Assembly (NCBI GenBank): GCA_945860415.1
Contig: CAMAQA010000007.1
Coordinates: 1-57,608 of the forward strand
DNA: 57,608 nt
Source of the DNA: Bacteriovorax stolpii
GTDB taxonomy: Bacteria; Bdellovibrionota; UBA1018
Reading direction: 5' to 3'
This document shows positions 1 through 8,416 of the stretch, piece by piece (the stretch's first letter is position 1; every line of letters begins with the position of its first letter). A program made the translations under genes and the position numbers. The notes under the pieces were generated by a model that was not told the DNA's origin, ran no database searches, and saw nothing but the letters and a program-made list of their open reading frames with translations.

Positions 1-114
1 CACGGACTGGGCAACAAGACTGCTGCCCGCAAGCTGAAGCTTCGTTCCTCGGGTATTCTTTTCGAAGGTGACATCAAGCACGTCGAAAAGTGCCTGCCGT
101 ACGGTTCCCGTTAA
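1..114 (+). CDS. rpmI: 50S ribosomal protein L35, C-terminal part (5' end outside window)
   Basis: An open frame runs from the first base to the TAA at 112-114 and gives 37 residues ending in VEKCLPYGSR. L35 is a small basic protein of the large ribosomal subunit, usually about 65 residues, that ends in a conserved V(K/E)(R/K)xLPY motif, which is seen here. The Lys/Arg-rich stretch before it (KTAARKLKLRS) fits the family. The gene lies 26 bases upstream of rplT, the normal L35-L20 pairing. The start and any infC upstream are outside the window. Confidence 0.88.
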   Translation, partial: HGLGNKTAARKLKLRSSGILFEGDIKHVEKCLPYGSR

Positions 115-140
115 TTATTGAGTTGTTGAAGGAGTAGTCC

Positions 141-503
141 ATGCCTCGCGCAAAACGTGGTTTTAAAAGGCGTCGTCGTCATAAGAAGGTCCTGGATAGG
201 GCCGAAGGCTTTGTCCTTGGGGGCAATAACAAGTTCCGCCGAACGGCTGAGCTGGTGGATCGTGCAGGCGTTTACGCCTATCGCGATCGTCGCGCCAAGA
301 AGCGCGATTTCCGCACCCTGTGGATCGCCCGCCTGTCCGCAGCTGCCAACGATTGCAACATCAGCTACAGCCGTCTGGTCAACGCTCTGACCAAGGCTCA
401 GGTGAAGCTCGATCGCAAGGTTCTCTCGGATATCGCGATTGTCGATCCGAAGGGCTTCGGAGCAATCGTCGACGCTGTTCGTTCGCTGGCTCCCGCAAAC
501 TAA
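141..503 (+). CDS. rplT: 50S ribosomal protein L20
   Basis: The product is 120 residues, close to the usual 115-120 for L20, an early-assembly 23S rRNA-binding protein of the large subunit. The N-terminus MPRAKRGFKRRRRHKKVLD is the typical basic rRNA-binding extension, followed by RDRRAKKRDFRTLWIARLSA and an SYSRLVNAL segment, all family hallmarks. The ATG at 141 has GGAG at 130-133. It follows rpmI directly and is followed by a stable hairpin before pheS. In other bacteria L20 represses its own operon by binding mRNA; nothing here shows whether that happens in this organism. Confidence 0.97.
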   Translation: MPRAKRGFKRRRRHKKVLDRAEGFVLGGNNKFRRTAELVDRAGVYAYRDRRAKKRDFRTLWIARLSAAANDCNISYSRLVNALTKAQVKLDRKVLSDIAIVDPKGFGAIVDAVRSLAPAN

Positions 504-524
504 GATTTGCAAGCGCCCTGCGAG

Positions 525-542
525 ACGCGGCTCTGGCCGCGT
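525..542 (+). other. Short hairpin between rplT and pheS
   Basis: ACGCGGC (525-531) and GCCGCGT (536-542) form a perfect 7-bp stem with a TCTG loop, 20 bases upstream of the larger terminator-like hairpin. It could be part of a regulatory leader or may simply help to pause polymerase. Confidence 0.45.
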
Positions 543-562
543 TGAAAACAGGATCGAATTTA

Positions 563-629
563 AAAAAACGCTTGGCTCAGGTGACTTTCCCGGTAAAACG
601 GGGAAGTCCCTGATCACCAAGCGTTTTTT
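563..629 (+). terminator. Long terminator-like hairpin between rplT and pheS
   Basis: The outer stem is A6-CGCTTGG (563-575) pairing with CCAAGCG-T6 (617-629), 13 bp. Inside, TCAGG/CCTGA and GACTTTCCC/GGGGAAGTC (one G-T pair) extend it. The descending arm ends in TTTTTTGCTTTT, a good U-tract. It lies 18 bases before the pheS ATG, so it either ends the ribosomal transcript or acts as a read-through or attenuation point for pheST. Confidence 0.8.
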
Positions 630-647
630 GCTTTTGGAGCATCTCTC

Positions 648-1727
648 ATGAGCGTGTCCCCTGACGGTAGCGTTGCTGGAATGATTGCGCAGCTGAAGTC
701 GATTGCCGAGAAGGCCTTGGCCGACCTCGCTCAGGCTTCCACCCTCGAGTCGCTCGATGAATTTCGAGTCGCGGTTCTCGGCAAGAAGGGCTCGTTCAGT
801 GAGGTCCTGAAAGGGCTCGGCGGCATTCCCGCTTCGGACCGACCGGCAATCGGGGCTGCCGCAAATGACTGGAAGCGCAAGCTCGAGGAGGCTCTCGATG
901 CGCGCAAATCAGAACTTGAGGAAAAGCGGCTTGCCTCACAGCTCGAAAGCGAGCGCATCGATATCTCTCTTCCTTCGCGCCAGCCGCCTGCCGGAGCGCT
1001 TCATCCGATCACGCAGACCACGCGCAAGATCATCCAGGTGTTTTCTCGCCTGGGATTTGATGTCACCACGGGCCCGGAAATCGAGACCGAGTTCCTGACT
1101 TTCGAAGCGGTCAATATTCCCAAGGACCATCCTGCGCGCGACATGCAGGACACGTTTTTTGCCGGACCCGGAGTGGTCCTGCGCACGCATACGTCGCCCG
1201 TGCAGATGCGTGCGATGCGCGAAAAGGGGGAGTGGCCGGTTCGCATCCTGAGCCCCGGTGCCGTGTATCGTTGCGATGACGACGCCACGCACTCACCGAT
1301 GTTCCATCAGATCGAAGGGTTGTGGGTCGATCATGGCGTGAAGATGAGCCACCTCAAGGGCGTGCTCGAGTTCTTTGCGCGAGAGATCTTCGGTTCGGAT
1401 TCCAAGATTCGCCTTCGCCCCAGTTACTTTCCGTTCGTCGAGCCGGGCGCGGAAGTCGACGTGAGCTGCTTTAACTGCTCGGGACGAGGCGACGACGGCT
1501 GCCGCGTTTGCCGCGGTTCGGGATGGCTCGAGATTCTCGGCGCTGGAATGGTTCATCCACGGCTTTTCGAAATGGCGGGTTTTGACAAGAAGTCCGGCTA
1601 TGCGGGACTGACCGGTTTTGCCTTCGGTCTCGGCGTCGAGCGCATCGCCATGCTGCTCCATCGAATCAGCGATCTTCGCCTGATGTACCAGGGCGATCTT
1701 CGCTTCCTATCGCAGTTTCGCGCCTGA
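648..1727 (+). CDS. pheS: Phenylalanyl-tRNA synthetase alpha subunit
   Basis: The product is 359 residues and charges tRNA-Phe as the catalytic half of the alpha2beta2 class II synthetase. A helical N-terminal region (about 1-95) precedes the catalytic core. Motif 2 is seen as YRCDDDATHSPMFHQIEG (about 205-222) and motif 3 as FAFGLGVERIAML near the C-terminus. Around residues 276-292 there is an insertion with four cysteines in two CxxC pairs, SCFNCSGRG and CRVCRGSGW, that looks like a small zinc knuckle; my recollection is that many bacterial PheS proteins carry a comparable Cys-rich loop here. The ATG has GGAG at 636-639. pheT follows after 27 bases. Confidence 0.97.
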   Translation: MSVSPDGSVAGMIAQLKSIAEKALADLAQASTLESLDEFRVAVLGKKGSFSEVLKGLGGIPASDRPAIGAAANDWKRKLEEALDARKSELEEKRLASQLESERIDISLPSRQPPAGALHPITQTTRKIIQVFSRLGFDVTTGPEIETEFLTFEAVNIPKDHPARDMQDTFFAGPGVVLRTHTSPVQMRAMREKGEWPVRILSPGAVYRCDDDATHSPMFHQIEGLWVDHGVKMSHLKGVLEFFAREIFGSDSKIRLRPSYFPFVEPGAEVDVSCFNCSGRGDDGCRVCRGSGWLEILGAGMVHPRLFEMAGFDKKSGYAGLTGFAFGLGVERIAMLLHRISDLRLMYQGDLRFLSQFRA

Positions 1728-1754
1728 GCGCGCACCATCATTTGAGGAATCATC

Positions 1755-4226
1755 ATGAAAATTTCCTGGAATTGGCTTTCGGAAATGGTGGATCTCGGAT
1801 CGGTCGGAGGACCGAAGGGACTTGCGGAGCTGCTCACTCGCCGCGGACTTGAGGTCGAAGCGATTGAGTCGCAGGATGCAGGCCTGGCCAAAGTGGTGAC
1901 GGGCAGGATTCTGGAAAAAGGACAGCACCCGCAGGCCGACCGACTGAGCCTGTGCAAGGTGACGCTCGGAACGGGCGAGCCGCTCGAAATCGTCTGCGGT
2001 GCGCAAAATCACAAGAGTGGTGATGTGGTCGTCGTTGCCCAGATCGGCGCCCACCTGCCGAACGGACTCAAGATCGCCGCAGGCAAGATCCGCGGTGTGG
2101 TGTCCAATGGCATGCTCTGCTCGGAATCCGAGCTGGGGTTGAAGGAAGAGTCCGAAGGAATCCTGATCCTTCCGCAGGACACGCCACTCGGTCTTCCGAT
2201 TGCCGAAATCCTCGGGCGCACCGATCATCTTCTCACGCTCAAGATTACTCCCAACCGCGCCGACTGCCTCTCGCATTGGGGAATTGCACGCGAAGTGGCG
2301 GCAGCTCTCGAAAAGAAGCCCTCCCGTCCCGAGCCGAAGCTGGCTTGGGATCCATCGAAGCAGGACGCGAATCCGCGCACCGGACTTGAAGCCGGCGAGC
2401 TCGGTCCGCAGTTCTTCGGGGCCCGCATCGAGGGCGTGAGGATCGGGCCTTCGCCTGAGTGGATGGTCAAGCGCCTTGAGGCCGTCGGTGCTCGTTCGAT
2501 CAATAATGTCGTGGATTCCACGAACCTGGTCATGTTTGAGCTCGGGCAGCCGGTGCACGCGTATGATGCGGCATTGCTCTCGGGTCATCTGCTCGTCATC
2601 CGCGAAGCCCGTGCAGGAGAGCAGCTTCCGCTACTCGATGGAACGACCGTCACGCTCTCCGGAACCGAACTGGTCATTGCCGATGACGCCAAGGCCGTGG
2701 CTCTTGCCGGCGTCATGGGCGGCGGAAATTCGGAAGTTTCTGATTCGACTTCGGCAGTGTTTCTGGAAGTCGCACAGTTTGATCCGAGCCTGGTGCGCAA
2801 GGCCTCGAGCCGTCATCAGAAGAAGACGGAGGCCTCGCATCGCTTCGAGCGCGGCGTGGATGCACAGGGGCTGGAGTTCGCCATGCGACGCCTGGCGGAT
2901 CTGGTGCTCGAGACTGCCGGCGGCAAGATTGTCGGAATGAGCACGGTCCGCAAGCCAGCGGTACAGCCCCGCAAAATTTCGATCGACTCCGGTTATTGCG
3001 CGAATTTCCTCGGCATGCCGGTGCAGGCTGCCGAGGTCGAGCAGGTGCTGCGCTCGCTCGGCTGCGAGCTCGAGCCGCGAGCCGGTGGGTGGAATGTCAT
3101 TCCGCCATCGTTCCGACTGGATCTCGCCATTCCGGAGGATCTCGCCGAAGAGATCGCGCGCTGCGTGGGCTTTGAACGGATTCCTTCCGAAGTGCCGACC
3201 CTGACGGACATGCCGACCTCGCAGGCCGGTGATGCGCGCTTCAATGCACGCGCCTGGATCGACGGAGCCAAGGATCGCCTCGTCGGCATGGGATTCCATG
3301 AAACCGTGAACTTTTCATTCACGTCGACGAAATGGCTCAAGGAGCTCGGTCTTGCTTCGACCGTGAAGGTGATGAATCCGCTCAGCGAAGAGCATGAGTG
3401 GATGGTTCCTTCACTGCTGCCTGGTCTTCTGGCCAATGTCCTCCATAACACCCGCCATCGCTTCGGTTCGGAGTCGCAGCCGATCCGGATCTGCGAGATT
3501 CGTCCGACTTTTCATGCGACCGGTGAGGTTGCCGCAGTCGGCGAGGATCAGACCGGTGTCGAGGAAAAGTGGCGTCTTTCGTTCGTGATGTCTGGTCCGC
3601 GTTTTGCGCAGGCCCTTCGGAACGAGGAAGGCGAAGTGGATTTTTTTGATGGCAAGGCCATCTTTGAGCGGCTCATGGACAGCATGGGAGCACGAGGCAT
3701 GCGCTTGCAGCCGCTCTCGGCTTCTCGCGGGGGCAATGCGCTCGCGCATCTGGTCCATCCGGGACAGGCCGCCGAGGTGCTGGCAGGAAACCAGGTTGCC
3801 GGCGTGATCGGCATGATCCATCCGAAATTCGCGCGCGCGTGGAAGCTCCGTGCGCCACTTTTCATGGCGGAACTGGATTTCGATGCTCTCGTCAAGATGG
3901 CACGTGGGGCAGGAGAGGCCCGGAAGTTCTCCGGCTGGCCGGAATTCCCAGGAATGGAGCGCGATTTCGCCCTCCTCGTGAAAAAAGAAGTGGGTGCCGA
4001 AAAATTGGCGGTGATTGCGCTCAAGGCGGGCAAGCCACTGGCCAAAGTAGCGAAAATTTTTGATGTTTATCGTGGTCCCCAGGTCGGCGAGGGGATGACA
4101 AGCATCGCAGTCAGGGTTATCTTTGGAGACGACACCCGAAGTCTCCAAGAGGCTGAAACGGAAGAGGTTTCCAAGAAAATCGTGGAAGCCTGGCGCAAGG
4201 AGGCGGGTGCGGAGCTTCGAGGCTGA
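1755..4226 (+). CDS. pheT: Phenylalanyl-tRNA synthetase beta subunit
   Basis: The product is 823 residues, in the normal range of about 790-830. It partners PheS and contributes tRNA binding and editing. The order fits the family: an N-terminal tRNA-binding OB domain (about 40-150, with VCGAQNHKSGDVVVVAQIGA), the B3/B4 editing region (HAYDAALL and GGGNSEVSDST), the B5 domain (about 405-475), a catalytic-like core and a C-terminal ferredoxin-fold anticodon-binding domain (about 730-823, FSGWPEFPGMERDFALLV). The start ATG at 1755 is preceded by GAGGA. The gene is intact and cotranscribed with pheS. Confidence 0.97.
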   Translation: MKISWNWLSEMVDLGSVGGPKGLAELLTRRGLEVEAIESQDAGLAKVVTGRILEKGQHPQADRLSLCKVTLGTGEPLEIVCGAQNHKSGDVVVVAQIGAHLPNGLKIAAGKIRGVVSNGMLCSESELGLKEESEGILILPQDTPLGLPIAEILGRTDHLLTLKITPNRADCLSHWGIAREVAAALEKKPSRPEPKLAWDPSKQDANPRTGLEAGELGPQFFGARIEGVRIGPSPEWMVKRLEAVGARSINNVVDSTNLVMFELGQPVHAYDAALLSGHLLVIREARAGEQLPLLDGTTVTLSGTELVIADDAKAVALAGVMGGGNSEVSDSTSAVFLEVAQFDPSLVRKASSRHQKKTEASHRFERGVDAQGLEFAMRRLADLVLETAGGKIVGMSTVRKPAVQPRKISIDSGYCANFLGMPVQAAEVEQVLRSLGCELEPRAGGWNVIPPSFRLDLAIPEDLAEEIARCVGFERIPSEVPTLTDMPTSQAGDARFNARAWIDGAKDRLVGMGFHETVNFSFTSTKWLKELGLASTVKVMNPLSEEHEWMVPSLLPGLLANVLHNTRHRFGSESQPIRICEIRPTFHATGEVAAVGEDQTGVEEKWRLSFVMSGPRFAQALRNEEGEVDFFDGKAIFERLMDSMGARGMRLQPLSASRGGNALAHLVHPGQAAEVLAGNQVAGVIGMIHPKFARAWKLRAPLFMAELDFDALVKMARGAGEARKFSGWPEFPGMERDFALLVKKEVGAEKLAVIALKAGKPLAKVAKIFDVYRGPQVGEGMTSIAVRVIFGDDTRSLQEAETEEVSKKIVEAWRKEAGAELRG

Positions 4227-4280
4227 TTTTTTGCCCCGGGCTGGGTCCAAGGCGGTGCTTGAACAAGGAGATCTCGAACC

Positions 4281-4631
4281 GTGGCAATGACGAAAGCGGA
4301 TATCGTTGAGGCGCTCTACGAAAAGGTGGGATTTTCCAAGAAGGAAGCCGCCGACTTGGTCGAACTCGTCTTTGAAACGCTGAAAAACAGCCTGGCCCAG
4401 GGAACCAAGATCAAGATTTCCGGTTTCGGAAATTTCGTCGTGCGTGAGAAGCGCTCGCGAATCGGCCGCAATCCGCAAACTGGCGAGAGCATTGAAATCT
4501 CCGCCCGCCGCGTGCTGACCTTCCGTCCTTCGCAAGTTCTTCGTGCCGAAGTCAACGCCAGCATGGAAGGCGGAACCGTCGACGCCGAAACGCTGAAGCG
4601 ACTTTCTGCCGAGGACGAAGACGAAGGTTGA
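4281..4631 (+). CDS. ihfA: Integration host factor alpha subunit (HU/IHF family DNA-bending protein)
   Basis: The product is 116 residues from GTG 4281, which has AAGGAG at 4265-4270; ATG 4287 is a possible alternative. HU/IHF proteins bend DNA as dimers. The order of features fits IhfA: N-terminal helices with TKADIVEALYEKVGFS, the ISGFGNF turn, the beta-arm with RNPQTGE carrying the intercalating proline, and ARRVLTFRPSQ. A 20-residue acidic tail (ending SAEDEDEG) is longer than in E. coli. The position just after pheT and before a MerR gene is the classic IhfA neighbourhood in Proteobacteria. Confidence 0.93.
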   Translation: MAMTKADIVEALYEKVGFSKKEAADLVELVFETLKNSLAQGTKIKISGFGNFVVREKRSRIGRNPQTGESIEISARRVLTFRPSQVLRAEVNASMEGGTVDAETLKRLSAEDEDEG

Positions 4632-4638
4632 TCTTTCC

Positions 4639-5055
4639 GTGGATCAGCTGATCACCAGCAAGGTTCCTGAACGCCTCTACTTTCGAATCGGAGATGTTGC
4701 CGAGATCGCTGGGGTCAAGCCGCACGTCCTGCGGTACTGGGAGTCCGAATTTTCCGAGATCCAGCCGGAAAAGTCGTCCACTGGCCAGCGAGTGTATCGT
4801 CGCAGGGACGTGGAGACGGTACTGCTCATCAAGCATTTTCTTTATTCCGAGAAGTACTCGATTGAGGGTGCACGCCGTAGGATCCGTGAACTGCGCCGAG
4901 GAGGCGAGCTGGCCTCGTACCGCAAGGAAGTGGCTGACCCACTGCCTGCCGCCGAACGACACGCTCGCGAGGCCGCCCTTCGGCAGGCCCGGAATCTTCT
5001 TGCCGATGTCGAGGCACTGAACTCGGTGCCAATGCGCGAAATCTTCAAATACTGA
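4639..5055 (+). CDS. MerR-family transcriptional regulator
   Basis: The product is 138 residues from GTG 4639, eight bases after ihfA. An N-terminal winged helix-turn-helix of MerR type (about 15-80) is clear in YFRIGDVAEIAGVKPHVLRYWE, followed by the QRVYRRRDVETVLLIKHFLY wing, then a short coiled C-terminal part. No effector-binding cysteines are seen, so it is not a classic metal sensor. This short MerR downstream of ihfA is widely conserved in Proteobacteria; its target is unknown. Its last 11 bases overlap the end of the convergent ATP-grasp gene. Confidence 0.88.
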   Translation: MDQLITSKVPERLYFRIGDVAEIAGVKPHVLRYWESEFSEIQPEKSSTGQRVYRRRDVETVLLIKHFLYSEKYSIEGARRRIRELRRGGELASYRKEVADPLPAAERHAREAALRQARNLLADVEALNSVPMREIFKY

Positions 5056-5992
5056 GTCGACGCACGATTCGAGAGGCGAGATCACGCTCCAGGAGTTTTT
5101 CCATCGCCACTATCAGGCCGGGACTCGTGATATTGAAATCCGTGATCTTTCCGGCGATCCAGTCGACTGCGGCAAGCCGGATCCGGTGCTTGCGCAGGAG
5201 TGCGCCGATTTTTTTCGCTCCGATCTTATCCCCGCGCGAGAGGGTGGCTTTTGCCAGTGAGCCACCACGATCCATGTCGATGACGAATTCGCCGCGTGCG
5301 GGAACCTTCTGGACTGCCGCCAGAAGCTCGCCGTCCACGAACCAGAGGCGGGTCTCTCCTTTTTCAGCGACCTCGGGCAGGAATTGCTGGAGCAGGATCG
5401 GACGCGTGAAACCCTCGCTCGCGAGGGCGAGCTCGCGGTGCAGGAGCCCTGGATTGCTCGAGTCCACCCGCGTGACTCCCTTGCTCTGGGCTAGATGCAG
5501 TGGCTTGAGCACCGCCTTTCCCCGTGTGTTCACGAAGTCTTCGAGCACGGCCTTTTCGGATGAAACGCACGTGTCCGGAAACAGCTCCGGGATCTCGGCC
5601 GCGAAGGTCTTCTCACTGAACAGTACCAGCGCCGAAGCAGGATTCACGAGGCGGCGGCCTGCCGACTGATGCAGCATCTGAAGCGGATGCAGGTAGGCCA
5701 GGTCCACTGGTGGATCCACCCGATAATGCACCTGCTTGAAGGAGCGGGGTCCGGTAGTCCAGCACGGCGAAGAAAGCCCGGTTCCTTCGAATCGCGCTGC
5801 ATGAAGCTCCGCCCGCGAGCAGGAATACGAATCGAGCACGACTTGTCCGGCCTGCCAGCGGATGCTCTTCACGCTGGCCCAGAAGACGGCCACTTTCATT
5901 TTCGCAGCGGCTTCCATCACGCGAAGGGTGGTGTCGTTCGGATGATCGAGCGTGTCCCAGGGATCGGTGATGAAGAGCCAGCAGGAGCTCAT
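5045..5992 (-). CDS. GshB-like ATP-grasp protein (glutathione synthetase family)
   Basis: The product is 315 residues, the length of bacterial GshB. An N-terminal pre-ATP-grasp region starts with LFITDPWDTLDHPNDTTLRVM. The ATP-grasp core (about 125-300) has KAVLKPLHLAQSKGV, LLQQFLPEV and GETRLWFVDGELL, and ends with the metal/nucleotide motif TDFNITSPG, close to GshB NVTSPTC. Glutathione synthetase joins glycine to gamma-glutamylcysteine; no gshA is nearby, so the true substrate is uncertain and another peptide ligation is possible. It is the last gene of the gsp operon, and its start overlaps the ispA stop (ATGA). Confidence 0.75.
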   Translation of the reverse strand: MSSCWLFITDPWDTLDHPNDTTLRVMEAAAKMKVAVFWASVKSIRWQAGQVVLDSYSCSRAELHAARFEGTGLSSPCWTTGPRSFKQVHYRVDPPVDLAYLHPLQMLHQSAGRRLVNPASALVLFSEKTFAAEIPELFPDTCVSSEKAVLEDFVNTRGKAVLKPLHLAQSKGVTRVDSSNPGLLHRELALASEGFTRPILLQQFLPEVAEKGETRLWFVDGELLAAVQKVPARGEFVIDMDRGGSLAKATLSRGDKIGAKKIGALLRKHRIRLAAVDWIAGKITDFNITSPGLIVAMEKLLERDLASRIVRRLSI

Positions 5993-6849
5993 CCTGCGGC
6001 TGCTCCGAGAGCGGACTGAAGCTGTGCGGCGACTCGCACCAGGCTCGAGTGGGTCGATGGCCAGAGGCCCTGGACTTCTCTCGTGGCGCCGGCGAGTTCG
6101 CGCGAAGCGTGGTGGCGCGCATCGTTGGCACTGAGGTAATTCAGGACGCTCGTCTTCGGATACTCTCCGGAACTGGGGTCGCGCTCCTGATCGGCATCGT
6201 CGAGATCATCAGCCGTCTGGAACGCCAGTCCGAACGCGTGCGAGAACTGGGTGAGGGCTTTCATTTTCGCCCCGGACTCCTCAAGGCTCGAGAGATCTGC
6301 AGGAATGAGGATTGATGCATCAAACAGGGCGCCGGTCTTGAGCGCGTGCATCTCGCGAAGTTTTTCTAGCGAGGTGTTTCCTGCCAGCAGCATTTCAAGG
6401 GCTTGTCCGCCGATCACTCCGCGGGGTCCGGAAAGGACGAGAAGCCGGCGGAGGGCATTGGCCCAGGCCTTTTCATGAACGTGTGCTCGCGCATCGAAGC
6501 AGGCCTCGAATGCCATCGGAACCAGCGCGTCGCCGGCCAGAAGCGCCAGCGCCTCTCCATAAACTTTATGATTCGTCGGCTTTCCGCGACGAATGTCATC
6601 GTCGTCCATGCAGGGCAGGTCATCATGGATCAGAGTGAACGCGTGAATCATCTCCAGCGCGTTGGCAAATGGAACGAATGCGGGCACGGGCAGCGAGAGC
6701 AGCTCCGCCGAAGCTTCCATGAGCCTGGGTCGAAAGCGCTTTCCTCCGGAAAGCAGGCTGTAGCGAATCGACTCGGCAAGATTCGGAGCGGTTCCGGCAC
6801 CGATGAGGCGATCGGCAGCCGAAGCCAGCTCTTTTTCCCAGTCGATCAA
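5989..6849 (-). CDS. ispA: Polyprenyl (farnesyl/geranylgeranyl-type) diphosphate synthase
   Basis: The product is 286 residues, typical of IspA. It condenses isopentenyl diphosphate with allylic diphosphates to supply undecaprenol, quinones and related lipids. Both aspartate-rich motifs are present: FARM as HDDLPCMDDDDIRRGKPTNH (about 93-112) and SARM as QTADDLDDADQE (about 213-224); GGKRFRPRL near the N-terminus is the IPP-binding region. Product chain length cannot be told safely from sequence. It sits between gspN and the ATP-grasp gene with 4-base overlaps on both sides, so it is translationally coupled to the secretion operon, which is an unusual place for an isoprenoid enzyme. Confidence 0.92.
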   Translation of the reverse strand: MIDWEKELASAADRLIGAGTAPNLAESIRYSLLSGGKRFRPRLMEASAELLSLPVPAFVPFANALEMIHAFTLIHDDLPCMDDDDIRRGKPTNHKVYGEALALLAGDALVPMAFEACFDARAHVHEKAWANALRRLLVLSGPRGVIGGQALEMLLAGNTSLEKLREMHALKTGALFDASILIPADLSSLEESGAKMKALTQFSHAFGLAFQTADDLDDADQERDPSSGEYPKTSVLNYLSANDARHHASRELAGATREVQGLWPSTHSSLVRVAAQLQSALGAAAG

Positions 6850-7823
6850 GGCGAGCCTCCGGGCTGCATCTGAGGAGCATCGAGGGGGCCAGTGAGCTGG
6901 ATCGAGTAGCTTCCATCCGGCTGTTTGCCCGGTCCGAGCAATGCATCGAGCAGGAAGAGCGATTTCAGGATCGATTCGGAGAAGCGTACGCGGGCCTTCA
7001 GGTTCAGTTGCGAGGAATCCCAGCTTCGTGCCAGGGCGATGTCACCGGTGGCCGTTCCGCGGAGATCGTCCGTTTCGCGTTCCATTTTTCCGAGGCGGAA
7101 GCTTTCAATCTTGGCGCTCCCCTGCGCGAAGGTGGCGCGGATCTCTCCATCATCAAAGCGAATTCCAGGAAGAGGGAACCCCGAGACCCGCTGAGCCGGC
7201 AGTTCGGTCTTGCCGATGTTGAGCTGTATCCTGCCCGATAGTGACGCCGGCTGGCTGGCCTCACCCGAGAGGTCGATTGTTCCGGTGAGGGGTAGGGTGG
7301 CATCGATGCCCGACAGGATCGGCAGCAGTCCGAGTCCTGCGGTGCCGAGCTCAGCTTTTTCGGCCTTCACCGAGGCGGAGAATTTCCCGCCGCGAGTGGA
7401 CCAGAAGGCAAGAGACAGCGAAGAGCCGTCCTTGCCGAGAAGGTTGATGGTTCCGCCGAATCGAGCGAGCAACAGGTCAAGCAGTGATGGAGAAAGCCGT
7501 GCTTCATCCCAACGAACCGAGGCAGGGGCGCCGGAGCTCGAGGTCGTCCGCACGGTCAGCCCCTCGAAGCGGATCCTTCCGAGAAGCAGGAGCGAGATGC
7601 GGGTGCGCTCTGCGGTGAGTTCGACGCGACCGCCGGTCGCGGATAGTGCCTCCGAGGCCTTGCCGAGGAGCAGGCCTCCAATGCGATCGTCGGGCAGCTT
7701 GGCAAGCGTGAAGAACGTGAGGAAGGCGATGAAGGCGGCGACCCAGCCGACATTCTTGGCAATCTGGACCCCTCGCGAGCGGGTGGGGGTGGAAGTGGCA
7801 TCTGCGGTTTCGATGGTGCTCAT
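6846..7823 (-). CDS. gspN: Type II secretion system protein GspN
   Basis: The product is 325 residues. One membrane segment near residues 25-42 (VGWVAAFIAFLTFFTLAKL) precedes a periplasmic beta-rich region with alternating hydrophobic strands (for example GRIRFEGLTVRT and LTGTIDLSGEASQPASLSGRIQLNIG), the AsmA-like pattern of GspN proteins. GspN is an accessory inner-membrane component found in only some T2SS operons and its role is poorly known. The call rests on this architecture plus its place as the gene after gspM; primary sequence alone is weak. It overlaps gspM and ispA by 4 bases each. Confidence 0.78.
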   Translation of the reverse strand: MSTIETADATSTPTRSRGVQIAKNVGWVAAFIAFLTFFTLAKLPDDRIGGLLLGKASEALSATGGRVELTAERTRISLLLLGRIRFEGLTVRTTSSSGAPASVRWDEARLSPSLLDLLLARFGGTINLLGKDGSSLSLAFWSTRGGKFSASVKAEKAELGTAGLGLLPILSGIDATLPLTGTIDLSGEASQPASLSGRIQLNIGKTELPAQRVSGFPLPGIRFDDGEIRATFAQGSAKIESFRLGKMERETDDLRGTATGDIALARSWDSSQLNLKARVRFSESILKSLFLLDALLGPGKQPDGSYSIQLTGPLDAPQMQPGGSP

Positions 7824-8416
7824 GATGGAGATTTCATCGTGTAGGCGGCGACAGAGATCTTCGCATCCAGATATCCGGAGAGATCTGATTTGGTCTCCAC
7901 CGAGAGCCTGCGAACCTTGACCGGGCGACGTCCGTTTTCCATTTGGAACGAAAAGCGAGCAAGCTGCTTGACGTTGACCTTCTTGAGGGTGATTTCAAAA
8001 AACGACTCCTTCGAAAGCTCGCGAACCTGTCCCGAGGATTCGGTGGAGATTTCCAGACTGGCCTTGTCGACTCCTGCGCTGCCAGCCACCGATTCGAAGT
8101 AAGCGTTCCAGGGCTGCGGATCGGGCTCGGTGCTACGGGATGGCGGAATACGGTCACGCAGTTCGCGCATTTCATCACTGGCGCCCTGGACCATTCGGAT
8201 GATCTCATCCTTGTCCGCGATATCGCGGCGGATGGAATGAACCTTCCACCAGCTTCCAACCGTGATCCATCCCACCAGAAGCATCGCCCCGACGGCGGCA
8301 GCGCCCTGAAGATAGGTCTTGCTCTGGGCATCGAGCTCATCCCACTTGGCCCGGAGCTGTTGATAGCTTGGCTGTTCCTGGATTCCGTCCACCAGCTTCT
8401 GCAGCAGATTATTCAT
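7820..8416 (-). CDS. gspM: Type II secretion system protein GspM
   Basis: From ATG 8416 the product is 198 residues. The frame is open further upstream to 8515, but that lies inside gspL, and a good GGGAGG (complement of 8425-8430) serves ATG 8416. The protein has a short cytoplasmic N-terminus, one membrane segment (YLQGAAAVGAMLLVGWITVG, about 33-52), a short coiled region and a periplasmic ferredoxin-like domain. GspM is a small inner-membrane platform protein that binds GspL. The start overlaps the gspL stop by 8 bases. Confidence 0.85.
   Translation of the reverse strand: MNNLLQKLVDGIQEQPSYQQLRAKWDELDAQSKTYLQGAAAVGAMLLVGWITVGSWWKVHSIRRDIADKDEIIRMVQGASDEMRELRDRIPPSRSTEPDPQPWNAYFESVAGSAGVDKASLEISTESSGQVRELSKESFFEITLKKVNVKQLARFSFQMENGRRPVKVRRLSVETKSDLSGYLDAKISVAAYTMKSPS

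Noticed and set aside
504-562. pheM-like leader peptide for pheS attenuation
   Set aside because: No start codon with a Phe-rich short frame was found before the hairpin.
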